Below, in pieces: positions 30,609-37,852 of a stretch of DNA of 64,000 nucleotides; the stretch's first letter is position 1, and each line of letters starts with the position of its first letter. Under the pieces are notes generated by a model. It was not told the origin of the DNA. It made no database searches and saw only the letters and a list, made by a program, of their open reading frames with translations. The DNA is from Congregibacter brevis (GTDB lineage Bacteria; Pseudomonadota; Gammaproteobacteria; Pseudomonadales; Halieaceae), in NCBI RefSeq assembly GCF_045689245.1, contig NZ_CP136865.1, positions 3,286,001-3,350,000 of the forward strand, read 5' to 3'. The translations under genes and the position numbers were made by a program.

Positions 30609-30824
30609 AATCTTTAACCTCAGCCATCAGGCATGAGGGTTGGTTTTCACAGTTACCCGCGCTCACCAACAAATCTCGGCTCAGACACAATTCGAAATCA
30701 AAAATTACTGCGCCACCAAATCTCCAAAGAGATTCAATGACTTTGAATTGATGAGTCACTTGTTGTGTCTGAATAGTCGTTAAACAACTATCCCAACAAG
30801 TGCCCACACTTCTGTCTTCATCTT

Positions 30825-30835
30825 CTTGTTAAACA
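30825..30835 (-). promoter_or_regulatory. boxA-like site in the rRNA leader
   Basis: The minus strand reads TGTTTAACAAG about 220 bases before the 16S gene, within the transcribed leader. It resembles the leader boxA used for rRNA antitermination. The rest of the 290-base leader shows no gene. Confidence 0.55.
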
Positions 30836-30894
30836 TCCACTAAATCGCTTGGGATTAGTGTTTTCCGACAACCCTCAGGCTGGCGGAGGCGCGC

Positions 30895-30945
30895 ATTATA
30901 CGCATGCGCGATAAGCGCACAAGCCTTTTTATAAAAAAAGTTTTT
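30895..30945 (-). promoter_or_regulatory. rRNA operon P1-type promoter
   Basis: On the minus strand a perfect -10 TATAAT (30895-30900) lies 16 bp from a TTGTGC -35 (30917-30922). An A/T-only tract typical of an UP element precedes it (about 30926-30945). The -10 is followed by a GC-rich discriminator (GCGCGCC), the hallmark of stringently controlled rRNA promoters. Confidence 0.85.
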
Positions 30946-30972
30946 AAGCCGTCTCGAGACTTTAGATTCGGG

Positions 30973-31917
30973 CTAACTGCGCCAGCGTCGAAGCTGCTCT
31001 ACGGGCCCAGAAAGCGCATAGGCAAGAGACGCTAAAAGCAGGATTTTAGGCGGGTCAACGGTGACTAGTCCGAACACTAGAACCACCGCAAGGATAGCGA
31101 CAAAAGGTACCCGCCCATTCAGATCAAACCCTTTAAAGCTGTGGTACGGCACATTAACCACCATCAGAATCGCCACAACCGCTGTCAGGGCAGCGACAAC
31201 AATAGCAAGCTCGATCGGCAGAGCATCGCCTACCCAACCCTGGTCCTGGCAAACCCAAACGGCACAGGCCATTATGCAAGCGGCGGCAGGACTCGCCAGC
31301 CCCATAAAGAAGTTCGGGTCACCCACACCCACCTGCGTGTTAAAACGCGCCAAACGCAGCGCGGCGCAGGCGACATACACAAAGGCTGCACTCCAGCCCA
31401 CCTTACCCAGGTCACCCAGTGCCCAACTGAACATCACTAGAGCAGGAGCGACACCGAAAGACACCATGTCCGCAAGGCTGTCATATTCAGCGCCAAATTT
31501 GCTGGCAGTGTTAGTTAGACGGGCGACGCGTCCATCAAGGCCGTCAAACACAAGCGCAAAGAGAATAGCGATGGGCGCTGTTTCGTAGTCTCCACGCATG
31601 GCCGCAACCACGGCATAGAAACCGCAGAACAAGGCACCCGTAGTAAACAAGTTGGGAAGGAGATACACACCGCGGCGCTTAACCGTACGACCGTTCTCCG
31701 AGACCTCTTCTTCGTGATCTTCAATCAAGCTCTCGATGGAGCTCGCAGCCTCACCGAGACTGTCCGTCAGCGAACTTGCCGCACTGCTATTCACTTCATT
31801 CGCTTTAGTAGCGGCGATCGGGGACGAGCCTCCTTCTGCTTCTTTCTCAACGGAAACATCGGAATTCACGTCCGCGCCGGCATTGCTTACTTCGTGTTTT
31901 GAGTCGTAATCGGCCAT
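30973..31917 (-). CDS. pssA: CDP-diacylglycerol-serine phosphatidyltransferase
   Basis: PssA makes phosphatidylserine, the precursor of phosphatidylethanolamine, in the inner membrane. The CDP-alcohol phosphotransferase signature D-G-x2-G-R-x-A-R-x8-G-x3-D-x3-D is complete (FDGLDGRVARL followed by KFGAEYDSLAD), with about eight hydrophobic helices. The ATG at 31917 (AGGG eight bases upstream) gives 314 residues. Ahead of the membrane domain lies an unusual polar, acidic, Ser/Ala/Glu-rich tail of about 85 residues. In many proteobacteria pssA follows ilvBNC, and here ilvY and ilvC lie between ilvN and pssA. Confidence 0.93.
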   Translation of the reverse strand: MADYDSKHEVSNAGADVNSDVSVEKEAEGGSSPIAATKANEVNSSAASSLTDSLGEAASSIESLIEDHEEEVSENGRTVKRRGVYLLPNLFTTGALFCGFYAVVAAMRGDYETAPIAILFALVFDGLDGRVARLTNTASKFGAEYDSLADMVSFGVAPALVMFSWALGDLGKVGWSAAFVYVACAALRLARFNTQVGVGDPNFFMGLASPAAACIMACAVWVCQDQGWVGDALPIELAIVVAALTAVVAILMVVNVPYHSFKGFDLNGRVPFVAILAVVLVFGLVTVDPPKILLLASLAYALSGPVEQLRRWRS

Positions 31918-31960
31918 GGGTTGAACCCTGTTATTAGGCGCCAAGTCTAGCAGATAGAAT

Positions 31961-32857
31961 CTAGAGCTCGTGAGCCACCTGCCAAAGACCGCGGACAACC
32001 GGGTCTGCCAACCGCGGCTGACGTGTGCACAAGCCAATCTCAAAGGCCGGCAAATCCTCTTCTAAAGTCATCACTCTCAAGCTTGATTGAAGACCGCTGG
32101 CATCCACGACTAGGCGGGGGAGCACAGCGACACCCAAGCCAAGAGACACCATTGCGACGATAGCCTCATGCCCCGCCACACGCGCATAAATTGCGGGCTG
32201 GCGTGCAAAACGCTCACCAAGCCATCGATCAATCAAATCTTTGCTTACCCCACGCTCCGGCAATACCCAGGGAGCGTCTTCCAATGCTTCCCAAAGGGCA
32301 GAGCCAGACACTCCCGCAAGCGCATCACGCAGAGCACAATCAACTAACGGCATACACAGACACAACGGCGTACTCGCGAGCGGACTAAAAGCGAAGCTTT
32401 CGTTCAAGCCTTCAGGACGCGCGATGACAGCGACGTCGGAGTTCCCGCGCCGCACTCGTTCCATACCATCTGCCTGATCACCCGTCTGCAGCAGTATTTG
32501 TACGCGGGGGTAGGCTTCTCTATATGCCGCGAGTAGCGGCGAAAGAAGCCTATGTGTCGCCGTGACGGAACAAAAGATTCTCAACTCCCCCTGCAAACTT
32601 CCGTCATCGCCCAGCGATTGTTGAAGCGACCGCCAGTCGGAGAGCATACGCTCGGCTACGATCTGGAGTCGTCGCGCTGCCGGCGTTGCCGTCATTCCAC
32701 GACGATCGCGGTCGAACAAGCGCTCTCCCAGCGCCTCCTCCAGTCGCAAAATGGTGCGACTAACTGCAGATACACTCTGGTGCTGCTCTGCAGCCGTTTG
32801 GGTAAAACTCAAGTTACTGCAAACGGACAAGAATACTTGTAGCGACTTTAAATCCAT
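31961..32857 (-). CDS. ilvY: LysR-type regulator IlvY
   Basis: A 298-residue LysR-family activator, close to the 297 residues of E. coli IlvY. The N-terminal helix-turn-helix (LQVFLSVCSNLSFTQTAAEQHQSVSAVSRTI) spans residues 5-35 and an effector-binding domain follows. IlvY turns on ilvC when acetolactate or acetohydroxybutyrate builds up. The frame is open further upstream, but MDLKSLQVF is the family start. It is divergent from ilvC with a 100-bp gap carrying two repeat operators, as in enterobacteria. Confidence 0.92.
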   Translation of the reverse strand: MDLKSLQVFLSVCSNLSFTQTAAEQHQSVSAVSRTILRLEEALGERLFDRDRRGMTATPAARRLQIVAERMLSDWRSLQQSLGDDGSLQGELRIFCSVTATHRLLSPLLAAYREAYPRVQILLQTGDQADGMERVRRGNSDVAVIARPEGLNESFAFSPLASTPLCLCMPLVDCALRDALAGVSGSALWEALEDAPWVLPERGVSKDLIDRWLGERFARQPAIYARVAGHEAIVAMVSLGLGVAVLPRLVVDASGLQSSLRVMTLEEDLPAFEIGLCTRQPRLADPVVRGLWQVAHEL

Positions 32858-32860
32858 GGG

Positions 32861-32909
32861 TAGCGTTTTTCGCAAAACAGTTTTAATTATATAGCGTTTT
32901 ACGCAATCA
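32861..32909. promoter_or_regulatory. Tandem IlvY operator-like repeats
   Basis: Two direct repeats of TAGCGTTTT(T/A)CGCAA, each an imperfect palindrome around GCGTTTTNCGC, begin at 32861 and 32892 (31 bp apart, three helical turns). They lie between ilvY and ilvC, where E. coli has tandem IlvY operators. The repeat is read directly; binding by IlvY is an inference. Confidence 0.65.
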
Positions 32910-32957
32910 AAACATTCCTTTAACATTTCGCGCTTTACACACCTAAGGACCACCCTC

Positions 32958-34430
32958 ATGGGACAGAACTATTTCAACACCCTTCCCCTGCGCCTCCAGT
33001 TAGAGCAACTGGGTAAATGTCGCTTCATGGATGCCAGTGAATTTGCAGACGGCGTCGAGAAGCTACGAGGCAAGAAGCTCGTAATCATCGGCTGCGGCGC
33101 TCAGGGACTTAACCAAGGTCTCAATCTGCGCGACAGCGGGCTCGATGTCAGCTATGCGCTGCGCGATTCGGCAATTAGTGAGCAGCGTCAGTCCTGGCGA
33201 AACGCCACAGAGAATGGGTTCACTGTAGGCACCTATGAAGAGCTGGTTCCCACCGCCGACGTGGTCCTCAACCTGACACCGGACAAGCAGCACAGCGCTG
33301 TTGTCACCGCAGTAATGCCGCTAATGAAGCACGGTGCTTGCCTGTCTTATTCCCACGGTTTCAACATCGTAGAAGAAGGCATGCAAATCCGAGATGACCT
33401 TACGGTAATCATGGTGGCTCCCAAGTGTCCAGGTACTGAGGTACGTGAAGAGTACAAACGAGGATTTGGTGTCCCCACCCTGATTGCTGTACACACCGAG
33501 AACGATCCCAATGGCGATGGCATGGAAATCGCCAAAGCTTATGCGGTAGGTACCGGCGGTCACCGAGCTGGTGTATTGCAAAGCTCCTTTATCGCCGAAG
33601 TGAAGTCAGACCTCATGGGCGAGCAGACAATACTCTGCGGCATGCTCCAGACAGGCTCTATCCTGTGTTTCGACAAGATGGTCGAAAAAGGTATCGATGC
33701 GGCTTACGCATCCAAGCTCATCCAGTACGGATGGGAGACTGTTACCGAAGGACTTAAGCACGGCGGTATCACTAACATGATGGATCGCTTGAGTAATCCG
33801 GCAAAGCTACGCGCCTTTTACCTTGCGGGCGAGCTCAAGAACATCATGCGCTCACTGTACGAGAAGCATCAGGACGACATCATGACCGGTACGTTTTCGC
33901 GGACCATGATGGAAGATTGGGCGAACGATGACGTTAACCTCCTGAGCTGGCGCTCTGCGACCGCCGAAACCGCCTTTGAAAAATCCGAGAACAGCACCCA
34001 AGAAATTGGTGAGCAAGAATTCTACGATCACGGCATCCTCATGGTAGCCATGGTAAAAGCCGGCGTAGAACTAGCTTTCGAAACGATGGTCGCCGCGGGA
34101 ATCATTGACGAATCTGCGTATTACGAGTCGCTTCATGAAACTCCCCTGATTGCTAACACCATCGCGCGCAAAAAGCTGTATGAAATGAATGTAGTAATCT
34201 CAGACACTGCAGAATACGGCTGTTACCTCTTTGACCACGCCTGCCGACCTCTATTGGCGGACTTCATGAAAGACATAGAAACTGACGTGATCGGCAAAGG
34301 TCTGGGTGATGACAACACTGTCGACAATCAGGAACTCATCCGAGTGAACGAAGCGATTCGCTCCCATCCGGTAGAGACCGTAGGAACAATGCTCCGCGGT
34401 CACATGACCGCTATGAAGAGCATCCTGTAA
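32958..34430 (+). CDS. ilvC: Ketol-acid reductoisomerase, class II (long form)
   Basis: IlvC isomerises and reduces acetolactate and acetohydroxybutyrate in valine, leucine and isoleucine synthesis, with NADPH and Mg2+. The 490-residue protein is the long class II form, and stretches such as QLEQLGKCRFMD, IIGCGAQGLNQGLN, APKCPGTEVREEYKRGFGVPTLIAVH and MVKAGVELAFETMV closely follow E. coli IlvC. Most proteobacteria outside the enterics use the short class I enzyme. It is transcribed opposite to ilvBN, convergent with ilvN and sharing a terminator hairpin. Confidence 0.97.
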   Translation: MGQNYFNTLPLRLQLEQLGKCRFMDASEFADGVEKLRGKKLVIIGCGAQGLNQGLNLRDSGLDVSYALRDSAISEQRQSWRNATENGFTVGTYEELVPTADVVLNLTPDKQHSAVVTAVMPLMKHGACLSYSHGFNIVEEGMQIRDDLTVIMVAPKCPGTEVREEYKRGFGVPTLIAVHTENDPNGDGMEIAKAYAVGTGGHRAGVLQSSFIAEVKSDLMGEQTILCGMLQTGSILCFDKMVEKGIDAAYASKLIQYGWETVTEGLKHGGITNMMDRLSNPAKLRAFYLAGELKNIMRSLYEKHQDDIMTGTFSRTMMEDWANDDVNLLSWRSATAETAFEKSENSTQEIGEQEFYDHGILMVAMVKAGVELAFETMVAAGIIDESAYYESLHETPLIANTIARKKLYEMNVVISDTAEYGCYLFDHACRPLLADFMKDIETDVIGKGLGDDNTVDNQELIRVNEAIRSHPVETVGTMLRGHMTAMKSIL

Positions 34431-34454
34431 GACAACACTTTAAGTTGAAGAACA

Positions 34455-34476
34455 GCTGCGGCCCTAGGGCCGCAGC
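34455..34476. terminator. Palindromic hairpin between convergent ilvC and ilvN
   Basis: A perfect 22-bp palindrome (GCTGCGGCCCT and its complement) begins 25 bp after the ilvC stop. Its right half covers the ilvN stop codon and last codons. Plus-strand sequence after it is ACTTTCTC, a weak U-tract. It probably ends transcripts from both sides. Confidence 0.6.
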
Positions 34477-34955
34477 ACTTTCTCACCACGGGCAATACCT
34501 GCAACGCCCGAACGAACAACTTCAAGAATATCTGCCTCGGGAATCGCAGTCACAAACGAGTCGAGTTTATCCGTGGTTCCCGCCAATTGAATGGTATACA
34601 CCTTAGGACCCACGTCCACGATCTGGCCTCGAAAAATATCGGTAGTCCTTTTGATCTCTTCTCGCTGCGTTGAATCTGCACGCACCTTTATCAACATAAG
34701 GTCTCGCTCTACGTGAGCGCCTTCAGTTAGATCTACCAGCTTCACCACATCTACCAGGCGATTTAAATGCTTGGTGATCTGTTCGATATGCCGGTCGTCG
34801 CCAAAGGTCGTCAGCGTCAACCGCGATAAGGTAGCGTCTTCGGTAGCAGCTACATTGAGGGTTTCAATGTTGTAACCACGCTGAGAAAACAGACCCACCA
34901 CCCGGGATAGAGCGCCTGGTTCGTTTTCCATCAGTATAGAAATAATGCGTCGCAT
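34464..34955 (-). CDS. ilvN: Acetolactate synthase small subunit
   Basis: The regulatory subunit of acetolactate synthase confers valine feedback on the large subunit. The 163-residue length equals E. coli IlvH. The N-terminal ACT domain is MRRIISILMENEPGALSRVVGLFSQRGYNIETL. The ATG at 34955 has GAGGAG five bases upstream; an earlier ATG at 34970 is inside ilvB without such a site. The start is one base past the ilvB stop, so the two are coupled. Confidence 0.95.
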   Translation of the reverse strand: MRRIISILMENEPGALSRVVGLFSQRGYNIETLNVAATEDATLSRLTLTTFGDDRHIEQITKHLNRLVDVVKLVDLTEGAHVERDLMLIKVRADSTQREEIKRTTDIFRGQIVDVGPKVYTIQLAGTTDKLDSFVTAIPEADILEVVRSGVAGIARGEKVLRP

Positions 34956-34956
34956 G

Positions 34957-36693
34957 TCAGCTCCTCTCATTCTTGCTAAGCCACATGTCTTTCATCGAGC
35001 CATTTGGCGCAACATGCATGGGGTAAACGTGCTCCATGGGATCGACATACACATCCAGAAAAACCAATCGGTCCTTCAGTGCAAACGCCTCCGCCATTTT
35101 CTCGTCGAGCTCAGCCTTATCCCGCACGGTTATACCCACATGCCCATAGGACTCGGTTAGCTTCATGAAATCAGGCAAGGAATCCTCGTAAGTACTCATG
35201 GCATAACGCCCCTCGTACTGCATGTCTTGCCACTGCTTCACCATGCCAAGGTAGTTATTGCGCAGATTGATAATCTTCACAGGCGTGTTGTACTGCAGAC
35301 AGGTAGAGAGCTCCTGAATGTTCATTTGAATACTGCCTTCTCCGGTAACGCAGGCAACCTCTTCCTCAGGAAAGGCAAGCTTTACGCCCATGGCTGATGG
35401 CAAACCAAATCCCATCGTTCCCAAGCCACCAGAGTTAATCCAGCGTCGCGGCTTATTGAAGCGATAATACTGAGCCGCAAACATCTGATGTTGCCCCACG
35501 TCCGAGGTAACAAAAGCATCACCTTTCGTGATGCGGTAGAGACTCTGAATCACTTCCTGCGGCTTAATGTAATCACTCTCGCCAAAGCGACGACCCGTCC
35601 AAAGACCATGACTGGCGCGCCACTCTTCTATTTGCGACCACCAGGAATCTAGCGAAACAGGCTCCTGAAATTCATCGCCGTCCTGCGCACCGCGAATAGC
35701 GACCATTAGATCTGTAAGGACCGCACGCACGGGACCGACAATAGGAATGTCTGCCGTTACAGTTTTAGAAATCGCTGCGGGATCCACGTCGATATGAATG
35801 ATTTTTGCCCCGGGACAGAACTTACTCACAGTATTCGTCACCCGGTCATCAAATCGCGCGCCGACGGCCAAAATAACATCGGCGTTATGCATCGCCATGT
35901 TGGCCTCATACAAACCGTGCATGCCCAACATGCCAAGGAACTGCCTATCGGACCCTGGATACGCGCCAAGACCCATCAAGGTATTCGTCACGGGAAAATT
36001 GAGATGCTGAGCCAACTCTGTCAATAGGTCACTGCCTTCGCCGAGGATAACTCCACCACCTGAGTAAATAATGGGTCGCTTGGCGGACAGCAGCAGCTTC
36101 GCGGCTTTACGAATCTGCCCGCTATGGCCGCGCACGGCAGGAGAGTAGGAGCGTAGCTTTACGCTCTCTGGATATTCGTAAGGAAAACGCTCATCTGGAC
36201 GTGTAATGTCCTTCGGAATATCGATAACTACCGGGCCGGGGCGGCCACTGGCTGCGATATGAAACGCCTTTTTGATAACTCCTGGAAGCTGGCTTGCGTG
36301 GCGCACCTGAAAACTGTGCTTCACGATAGGCCTGGAGATACCGAGCATATCGGTTTCCTGAAAAGCGTCTTCGCCGATTAAATGGCTTTGCACCTGACCC
36401 GACAACACCACCATGGGAATAGAGTCCATGTAGGCCGTTGCAATACCGGTTACGGCATTTGTCGCGCCGGGGCCCGAGGTAACAAGCACCACACCCGGCT
36501 TACCTGTAGCCCTGGCATAGCCATCGGCCGCATGGGTAGCGGCCTGTTCATGGCGGACCAGAACGTGGGGCACACTTGCCGCCTTGAACAAGGCATCGTA
36601 GATGTGCAGAACAGCACCACCGGGATACCCAAAAATAAAATCAACGCCCTCGTCTTCCAGGGCTCTCGCTATCATTTCACCACCGGAGAGCAT
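34957..36693 (-). CDS. ilvB: Acetolactate synthase large subunit
   Basis: The thiamine-diphosphate enzyme makes acetolactate or acetohydroxybutyrate, the first shared step of branched-chain amino acid synthesis. FGYPGGAVLHIYDAL holds the region before the catalytic glutamate (VRHEQAATHAADGYAR). The ThDP-binding GEGSIQMNIQELSTCLQYNTPVKIINLRNN is in the C-terminal half. The ATG at 36693 (MLSGGEMIARAL) has GGAGGG seven bases upstream and matches the E. coli IlvI start, giving 578 residues. A GTG at 36741 with GGGAG is an alternative that adds 16 residues. Confidence 0.95.
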   Translation of the reverse strand: MLSGGEMIARALEDEGVDFIFGYPGGAVLHIYDALFKAASVPHVLVRHEQAATHAADGYARATGKPGVVLVTSGPGATNAVTGIATAYMDSIPMVVLSGQVQSHLIGEDAFQETDMLGISRPIVKHSFQVRHASQLPGVIKKAFHIAASGRPGPVVIDIPKDITRPDERFPYEYPESVKLRSYSPAVRGHSGQIRKAAKLLLSAKRPIIYSGGGVILGEGSDLLTELAQHLNFPVTNTLMGLGAYPGSDRQFLGMLGMHGLYEANMAMHNADVILAVGARFDDRVTNTVSKFCPGAKIIHIDVDPAAISKTVTADIPIVGPVRAVLTDLMVAIRGAQDGDEFQEPVSLDSWWSQIEEWRASHGLWTGRRFGESDYIKPQEVIQSLYRITKGDAFVTSDVGQHQMFAAQYYRFNKPRRWINSGGLGTMGFGLPSAMGVKLAFPEEEVACVTGEGSIQMNIQELSTCLQYNTPVKIINLRNNYLGMVKQWQDMQYEGRYAMSTYEDSLPDFMKLTESYGHVGITVRDKAELDEKMAEAFALKDRLVFLDVYVDPMEHVYPMHVAPNGSMKDMWLSKNERS

Positions 36694-37198
36694 CTCAACA
36701 CCCTCCTCTAAATTTGCGGCTACCTCTAACTCTGCGTTCACAATCGTAACTCCCGCTCGTGCCAACGCTTACCCTCGCCAGCAACAAACAGTATTTCGCG
36801 GCCACTGAAAAGCGGACACGGCTTTTTCGTCAACCACAGGTCTAGCGTCAAAAACAGAGGGATAACAAGCACGAAGGGACCCCGTGTCGCTGTCGCCCTG
36901 CGCGGTAACGCAGTGTGGACTGCTGAATTTCGCGATCTACATCGAGAAGCTCAGCCGACGGGACGTAACAACAGTCGATTCGGATAATCGCACCGAAACG
37001 AGGGCCAGGGGCAGAGGGTACTCTGCATTGCCATTGCCATAATTACGACGGCGCAATTCTGGTGATGGACGGTCTCAATGTCAACGGTAGCAATTACAGG
37101 TTTTCTTGGCAGATTGGGTTCACTATTGACTAAACGCGTCAATTGCACCCAAGTTCATGCTTGGGTATGGTTCAAAGGCCAATTAAGCGGAGTTACCC
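36694..37198. other. 505-bp divergent intergenic region upstream of ilvB
   Basis: No gene is supported here. It should contain the ilvBN promoter on the minus strand and the promoter of the DUF4124 gene on the plus strand, but I could not place either with confidence. A short minus-strand frame ending near 36951 contains three adjacent Leu codons and looks only weakly like a branched-chain leader peptide; no attenuator hairpin with a U-run was found after it. Confidence 0.35.
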
Positions 37199-37723
37199 GT
37201 GAAAAATTCAGATCGATGCGTAGCAGTTCCATGCGGCAACAGTACAGCGCCCAGCGGCTACATCACAGCGGTGCTAATGGCGCTAGCCTGTGTTTGCGCA
37301 ATATTGATTACCGTGCCGAGTGCGTCCGCGGCTGACACCTACTACCGCTGGAAGGATGAGCAAGGCAAGCTTGTAGTGAGTGACCGCCCCCCAGTGTCTG
37401 AAGACATAGAGTACGAGGTCGTGTCACAACGCTCCTCTCTAATACGCCGGGTTCAGCCGGGAGAGGGCGCGGTCCCCAAGGAAGTCACTCCCCGCCCGGG
37501 CAATGAATTCACCCAAGTTGATTCGCGACAGGAAGAAATGGAAATTGTCGCCAAGAATCCCGAAAGCTGCGCACGCGCAAAAGCTAACTTAGAAACACTC
37601 AATACCGCCGCGCGTATCAGAATTCGGGACAAAACCACGGGGGAGCTTCGCTTCATATCCGAAGAAGAGAAAGAGACCCAGCGTCAAAAAGCGCAGGACA
37701 CCATCAGAGTTCACTGCGCTTAA
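37199..37723 (+). CDS. DUF4124 domain exported protein
   Basis: A 174-residue protein has a signal peptide (hydrophobic stretch about residues 21-38, cleavage near ASA-AD). A DUF4124 domain follows (YYRWKDEQGKLVVSDRPP, about residues 48-65), a small periplasmic beta-type domain of unknown function found widely in gammaproteobacteria. The rest is polar and helical with two cysteines. The start is GTG at 37199 with GGAG six bases upstream. Its function is unknown. Confidence 0.8.
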   Translation: MKNSDRCVAVPCGNSTAPSGYITAVLMALACVCAILITVPSASAADTYYRWKDEQGKLVVSDRPPVSEDIEYEVVSQRSSLIRRVQPGEGAVPKEVTPRPGNEFTQVDSRQEEMEIVAKNPESCARAKANLETLNTAARIRIRDKTTGELRFISEEEKETQRQKAQDTIRVHCA

Positions 37724-37852
37724 AGTTCGCCGCGATTAGTTGCTGCCCTAGCCGGATCCCCGCCGCCTCTTACTGCTACTGCGCTCGCTAGCAAGGGAGA
37801 CACTCGCTGCGTCAGCGTCAGCGGGGACCCTACCGTTTAATTACAACAAGGC

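Noticed and set aside
36951..37040. Possible leader peptide for ilvBN attenuation (short minus-strand frame with three Leu codons and a Val)
   Set aside because: Too few branched-chain codons in a row and no terminator hairpin with a U-run between it and ilvB.
37724..37852. Hairpin between the DUF4124 gene and clpB as a terminator
   Set aside because: Only about 7 bp pair over a long loop, with no U-run.
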